Source: Gaertneriomyces semiglobifer (Eukaryota > Chytridiomycota > Chytridiomycetes > Spizellomycetales > Spizellomycetaceae). From it: 64,000 nt of DNA. Numbering within the stretch: position 1 is the first letter of the stretch; every line of letters starts with the position of its first letter. The stretch spans positions 186,001 to 250,000 of the forward strand of contig JAHLKF010000014.1 in the NCBI GenBank assembly GCA_025558075.1, written 5' to 3'. The notes beneath the pieces are model-generated. The model searched no databases. It worked only from the letters and a program-made list of their open reading frames with translations, and had not been told where the DNA came from. This document shows positions 59,081-64,000 of this stretch, in pieces. Made by a program: the position numbers and the translations under genes.

Positions 59081-60555
59081 TATTATTACAACAACCGGTC
59101 GGTGATTATGGAAATATATGCCCGCGATCTCTCTCACTTTCCCGCCGCCTTTGGGATTTGCCAAAGGAAACGTTTTGCCACGGGCAGACCATTTTGCACG
59201 CGTCTCTTTATACTTCCCACCTTTGCCGTCTTACTTAGTGGCTATCGATATAACCACGACGCGGTGCAAAGGCCCTTTTTCTCATCTCATCAAATCAAAT
59301 GAAAAAAAGGGAGACGGGCGTTGCCCCGCGCTGAAAGGGAAAGATTTGTCACATTTTGAAAAGAACAAAATTCGTGGGATACGTTCAAGTGTCTCACGCT
59401 TCGGCCAATTCAATTCCAAGCCGACCAAACCCATGGAAGGTCGGGCACGCCGAAACGTTCGGGTTCGGCTGGAGGGTTGAAATTGATTGATCTTGATCTG
59501 GCCGCCACAATTGCATTCCTGGATTTTTGCAACAGCCTCATTCGTAAGGCCGTGCTAGCACCAGTCACCAGTAATTGTATATGTAAGACTGCGGATCTGT
59601 GGTATGCAGTGTGAAAGCAGCTAGTCTTTGTTCTCTTACGGTGGATCTTGACAAGAGATTTGATGACAGACATGCAGGAGGAGAGACAAATTCTTCATGC
59701 GATGAGCTATACATATGGAGCTAGGCGTCCTGCCTGCGAAACGCCATATACATGTACAGCTGACCATCATCCGTGGATCATGCATGTCAAACGTTTATGG
59801 CGTACTGATTCAAAAGTAGGAATGGTATTTTCCTGCACCCATTAAGCCCACAGAAGGATCAATTTCAAGTAACAGTAGTAACCAGCCAAAATGCGGCAAC
59901 AAACATCCACAGTGAGGCATACGCCACGCCGTGCCTCAGCGATGTGTCGCTATGGTAACGGTCCCAGAAGTATAAAAAAGCGAGGTGGGGCGCTTACCGC
60001 AGCGCTTCTTCTTCAAGTTATCACCGCGGCTTTATCTGGATGGCCTCGGCATCAAAGACCGGGCTGTCCTAAACTATCCGCGCAGAAGGAAATGGAGCCT
60101 TTGAAAGCAGACTTGCGCTTCTTGTGCGATTGGGCCTATCGGGCTTTTGTCCCAAAATGGAGTGCAAGGATTTGAGGGGGCCCACACTCGTCGACTTTGT
60201 TTCTAAGCAATTATTATAGCATCCAGAGGCAATAGGAGCGTTCCTGGTTCGCCGCGGCCGGTATCTCATTGGTGTGCATGAGTGGACTTGATCCACCTGA
60301 TGGGTTATGGCATACGTGCTCGAGAGCATCGTCCAACCTTCCAGATCCAGATCCAGATTGAGGTGTTCGCAGATGTGTACATCCAATGAGCCAGTGTCCG
60401 CAGCCAGTCCTGAATGCTTTGCAGCAGTTGGCGGACCTGTCGTGTGAGCTTCATCCTGAGGATCGCGCTAAAAAACACCAACGATTGCGCAACCGCCGTT
60501 TTTTTTGGAAGGCCGGCGTTCTAATATCCGATAAAGGACAACGGATCCAAACGGC
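59081..60555. other. Long intergenic region, nothing recognised
   Basis: About 1.5 kb between divergent genes. A TATAAAAAA sequence occurs at about 59971, but the first downstream gene start is almost 600 bases away. Open frames (59410..59673 minus; 59891..60175 plus) are short and unsupported. I found no tRNA-like structure. Confidence 0.45.
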
Positions 60556-62158
60556 ATGCTCCTTCGAATTGTGCGCTTGCCGGCGAAGGTAATGTCAGCA
60601 GGAACCATAGTCGTTCCACCAAGTCATACTCTACGAGCCATGTCAAGTATATCCGGCAAGGTAATCATCAGCGGGACAGTCGCATCTTGGCACCTGAGTC
60701 TCTTACAGATATTCGTCAGGCAGCATCTCGACTCAGCACTTTGGACCCTGGGGGTACAGTATTTGCAGAGTTCACAGCGCTCGCGCTGAAGCATAATGCC
60801 GTTAATCTGGGTCAGGTTAGGACAGGGTTGTTCCTTGCGCACATCCGAGCGAGGTGTTTAAACGTGACCATTGCCACAGGGTTTTCCGACACTGCCAGTG
60901 CCAGAGTTCATTACGAAGGCTGCTACGGATGTTGTATCCCAGAATGGATTGACCCACCAGTACACACGGAGCGAGGGCCATGTGCGCCTGGCAAAGGGTA
61001 CTGCCATTCGATATGTGCACCCAAGTTCCTCGACATCCTACTCACACGTTCCACGCCCACAGCTCTCTCCGCATACTATACCAATGCGCTCGGTCGCACG
61101 CTTGATCCGCTTACGGAGGTCATTACGACAACGGGTGCATCGGAGGCCATCTACATTGCTATCCAGGCGTTCATCAACCCCGGGGATGAGGTCATCCTCA
61201 TGCAGCCTTTTTACGATTCGTACCCTGCATCAATAACGCTGGCAGGAGGCAAGCCGGTCATGGTTTCCCTTCGACCGCCATCTGATCGACCGGCAGAGAC
61301 ATCTGATAACTGGACATTTGACGTGGACGAGATCCGCCGAGCCATCAATCCAGGAAAAACAAAAATGCTCTTCATAAACAATCCCCATAACCCTATTGGA
61401 AAAGTTTTCAAGCGAGAAGAGTTGGAAGCGATAGCCCGCATTGCCGAGGAGTTTGAGCTATTGGTCGTTGCGGATGAGGTGTACGAAACCCTCGTTTATA
61501 CCGATTCCGTCTCCCCGTTGATCAAGTTTGCGAGTCTACCGGGCATGTTTGAGAGAACCATTACCATTGGAAGCGCAGGGAAGATGTTTGGAGTTACAGG
61601 CTGGAAAATCGGATGGGCGACCGGTGCAGCTGATATCATTCGTGCAATGTGGATGGTACATCAGTTTGTACCGTTTTGCGTTCCCACGCCGTTACAGGTA
61701 AACCATGGCTCGTTTTGTTAGTCGGATTGTGCAATTCTCATAGTCAGGATTCCCATTGTTAGGAAGCAACGGCCATATCGCTGGAACAAGCAATACACAA
61801 TGGCTACTTTGAGAGAACCACACAGCAGTACCAGCAGCTGCGGGATCAGCTGCAGGCGACGCTCGCTCATGTTGGCCTTACACCAACGCTTCCACACGGC
61901 GGTTACTTCATATTGGCGGATACGACGTCTCTACCGGATCCTGCAGAAGACCATGTGAGACGGGATTATCGCATTTGCCGGTTCCTCACAAAGGAAGTCG
62001 GCGTTACAGCCATACCACCTTCTGCATTTTACGACCCCTCGGATACGGAAGGTCTAGTGACGACCGGGAAGTTGGCGAGATTTGCGTTTTGCAAGAACCA
62101 GGGGATGCTGAAGACTGCAGGACAAAAGATCGAGATGTACTTTGCGAACAAGCAATGA
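60556..62158 (+). CDS. Kynurenine aminotransferase-like PLP enzyme (class I/II aminotransferase)
   Basis: Exons 60556..60588, 60672..60815, 60880..60997, 61063..61697 and 61763..62158 give 441 aa. Family motifs: FAEFTALALKHNAVNLGQGFP, QYTRSEG, NNPHNPIGKVF, ADEVYE and SAGKMFGVTGWKIGW with the PLP lysine at Lys272; Asp236 and Tyr239 would contact the cofactor. GGYFILAD and RFAFCK close the domain. KYAT/Bna3-type enzymes convert kynurenine to kynurenic acid and act on glutamine and other amino acids. The short basic N-terminus (MLLRIVRLPAKR) could be a mitochondrial signal. The first exon is the least certain: an ATG at about 60640 is an alternative. Confidence 0.87.
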
Positions 62159-62230
62159 ACTGATAAGGCACGGAAACTGTTGATCCTAAAGCTAAAAGCA
62201 CTGTACTGAATATATAATATGAGGAGCTAC

Positions 62231-63335
62231 CTAGATGCGTGCACCGTACTGACTATCCGCAATTTTACACACTTCTAAGCTAAAATCCCACAACTTCTCT
62301 TCCTCTTCGTCTGTCACTCCTGCACCCTCCCTCCATTTCCTTCCTTGAGCAAAGTAACTACCGTTTTCTTCCTCCTGGCCTAGTGCGGCCACCAAACTGG
62401 TATAGCAGCCATCTACGGCGTTCGGCAATACTTTTTTGAACATGTTCATCGCAGCCGAGCTACCCCAACGGTGAGCATACAGACCCGTCGGGATGACTCC
62501 CGGGTGAACGGCGTAGGCTTTTACCCCGGTATCTTTCAAAAGTTTTGCAAGTCGCTTTGTGAAAAGTACATTAGCCAATTTGGAGATGCCATAGTTGCCA
62601 ATGCGATTGTAACGCTTCTGGTTCTGCAGTGACTCGTAGTCGATACGGTCAGCACCGTAGTGGGCGCAAGACGACAGGTTGACGATTCGGGAAGGTGCAG
62701 ATGACTTGAGCACCGGAAGCAGCAGGTGGGTGAGGTAGAAATGGCCGAGATGGTTGGTACTCATTTGTTGCTCGATCTGTTTCGCTGAGTCAAGGTGGAA
62801 CGGAGTATCCATGATACCAGCATTGTCTGTTGAATATATGTTAACATATGATCTGGACGCAGACTCTTTGACTGGAGACTCTCTTACTGATCAATAGTTG
62901 AACCCCGACATTCTTCTCTTGAACTTGACTCGCAAAGCTCTTTACACTCTCAAAGTTCATGAGATCCAGTAGATAACACTCAACATTCTGATTTCCAGTG
63001 GTTTGCTTGATATCCTCAACGGCAGCATCACCTCTCTCCCTTGTGCGCGAGCCGAGAATGACTCCCCATCCTCCTTTCGCGAGCGCTCGGCAAGTTTCCA
63101 ACCCAATCCCGTTGTTCCCTCCCGTCACGACAGCCCATCGGTTCGGCCGCGTATCCATATCATGGTTCGTCTGAATGAGGTTCTCGATGCGTTCATTCGT
63201 CTTGCGAGAAGTAAAGAGACCTTGCGCTGCGGCATATGTCCATTCGGCAGCACCTACTCCGCCCACACGCACAAACTGGGGAAGCAGGGTGGCCTTGCTG
63301 ATGCCGACTTCAACGCTTTCTAAAATACTTGACAT
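62231..63335 (-). CDS. Short-chain dehydrogenase/reductase (retinol dehydrogenase/WWOX-like)
   Basis: Exons 63335..62888 and 62826..62231 give 347 aa. The Rossmann glycine motif TGGNNGIG (71-78), NNAG (150-153, spanning the intron), catalytic Ser in NLSSCAHYG (about 201) and Tyr228-x3-Lys232 (YGISK) are all present. YAVHPGVIPTGL follows as usual. About 65 residues precede the fold; they may be a membrane or targeting segment. Substrate cannot be inferred; retinol- and lipid-active relatives are common. It is convergent with the aminotransferase gene, 72 bases between stops. Confidence 0.9.
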
Positions 63336-63623
63336 TATGGGTAATTTATTACTTCTATTGACATTCCTTTGACAGCGGGTTCAAACTAACCACCTGCTTT
63401 TATGTCAAACAAGCAAAGGTTCGATTTCGCACTAATAATAATTACGACTACGTGTTCGATCGCGACGGTTAAATCTACTTCGCGACATTTTGACTTTTGG
63501 TACGAGTTTGAACGACGGGCGCACATCGCATTGACGACGTTGACGGGCCGACGTTCATCTGCATTCCACTTATTACAGCGTTCAGTGGATGTGCAGGGCT
63601 GTGGGGGCGTTGAGTTGAGGACA

Positions 63624-63947
63624 TCATGGTTCGGAAGCCTCTTCCAGCAACTTCCGTAAGAGCTTGACTGGCATTCCTATGATCGAGTCTTCATCGCCGT
63701 CTCGACGAGCCAGGTACGGATAGATGATCGCTACCAACCACACTATCAGCTAGGAGTTCACGCAAGCACAGCTGGGAAAAGCCAAACTTACGATCATCAA
63801 TCAAGAACCCGCCGCAGCACCACATAACGTCTCCCTTTTCAATAAGCGCATCAATCACACTCTCCGGTACCGGTTGGAAATATTGACGTGCTACGTCGAT
63901 TCCTGATACTGTCGCTCGCGTTGCAGTATTGGCTGTGGCCAAATGGT
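63624..63947 (-). CDS. Maf/ASMTL-like nucleotide pyrophosphatase, C-terminal part (5' end off window)
   Basis: Two exons are visible on the minus strand, 63947..63792 and 63730..63624, ending DSIIGMPVKLLRKLLEEASEP. The acceptor before 63947 (CTAAG) implies upstream exons beyond base 64000. Family landmarks: VPESVIDALIEKGDV, CGGFLIDDPIIYPYL and the DSIIGMP loop, as in Maf-type proteins ('DSVMGLP'). Maf enzymes hydrolyse non-canonical or modified NTPs. Only the C-terminal third is seen, so the full domain set (for example fusion to a methyltransferase, as in ASMTL) is unknown. Confidence 0.65.
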
Positions 63948-64000
63948 CTTAGCATCCAGCGGCCATTTGCATGTTTGCTAGGGAGTGGGTGAGGCGGACT

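Noticed and set aside
60640..60660. Alternative start MSSISGK for the aminotransferase
   Set aside because: Its only donor would leave an 11-nt intron before the conserved frame; the upstream ATG at 60556 with an 83-nt intron fits better.
1..64000. tRNA, rRNA, CRISPR arrays, integrases or intact transposons
   Set aside because: Looked for T-loop-like motifs, repeat-spacer arrays, and transposase or reverse transcriptase motifs; none found by eye. A weak or intron-containing tRNA could be missed.

Overview
The window is nuclear DNA of an intron-rich eukaryote, best read as an early-diverging zoosporic (chytrid-like) fungus. Fungal or general opisthokont single-copy genes dominate (VPS54, DML1/Misato, ISA2, DBP6, NTA1-type amidase, exportin-1, WDR26/GID7). 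KGG-repeat stress proteins and a hybrid histidine kinase fit a fungus. A TTC12-like protein, known from axonemal dynein assembly, and a CHD remodeller of the CHD6-9 type point to a lineage that kept flagella and genes I believe Dikarya lost. The species cannot be named from sequence alone. Introns are GT-AG and mostly 40-100 nt. The exon models below were built by hand from splice sites, reading phase and remembered family sequences.

Layout. 1-8.5 kb: TMEM97-like protein, an unknown membrane protein, a DHHC palmitoyltransferase, an N-terminal amidase, a 7-exon YccF-domain protein, an ANKRD54-like ankyrin protein and a small basic protein. 8.8-22.8 kb: WDR26/GID7, a simple-repeat-rich 1.7 kb gap, a CHD remodeller and VPS54. 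22.8-24.7 kb: broken reading frames, an inverted repeat and a short tandem repeat. 24.7-33 kb: RING protein, ISA2, a RIX1/PELP1-like protein, a CD2BP2/LIN1-like protein and ribosomal protein uS2. 33.7-47.3 kb: Misato/DML1 (14 exons), exportin-1, DDX51/DBP6 and two unrecognised proteins. 47.9-54.6 kb: TTC12-like protein, three small hydrophilic proteins (two with KGG-type repeats) and a Ras GTPase. 55.1-64 kb: an ethylene-receptor-like hybrid histidine kinase, a small unknown protein, a kynurenine aminotransferase-like enzyme, a short-chain dehydrogenase and the 3' end of a Maf-like gene running off the window.

Genes appear independently transcribed, often divergently from short shared promoters (RIX1-like/LIN1-like, exportin-1/DBP6). 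Several serve ribosome production and export (RIX1-like, uS2, exportin-1, DBP6). The most interesting locus is the kinase at 55.1-57.8 kb: it joins an N-terminal membrane domain carrying all the copper/ethylene-binding residues known from plant ETR1 to PAS, kinase and receiver modules. I found no tRNA, rRNA, CRISPR array or intact mobile element.
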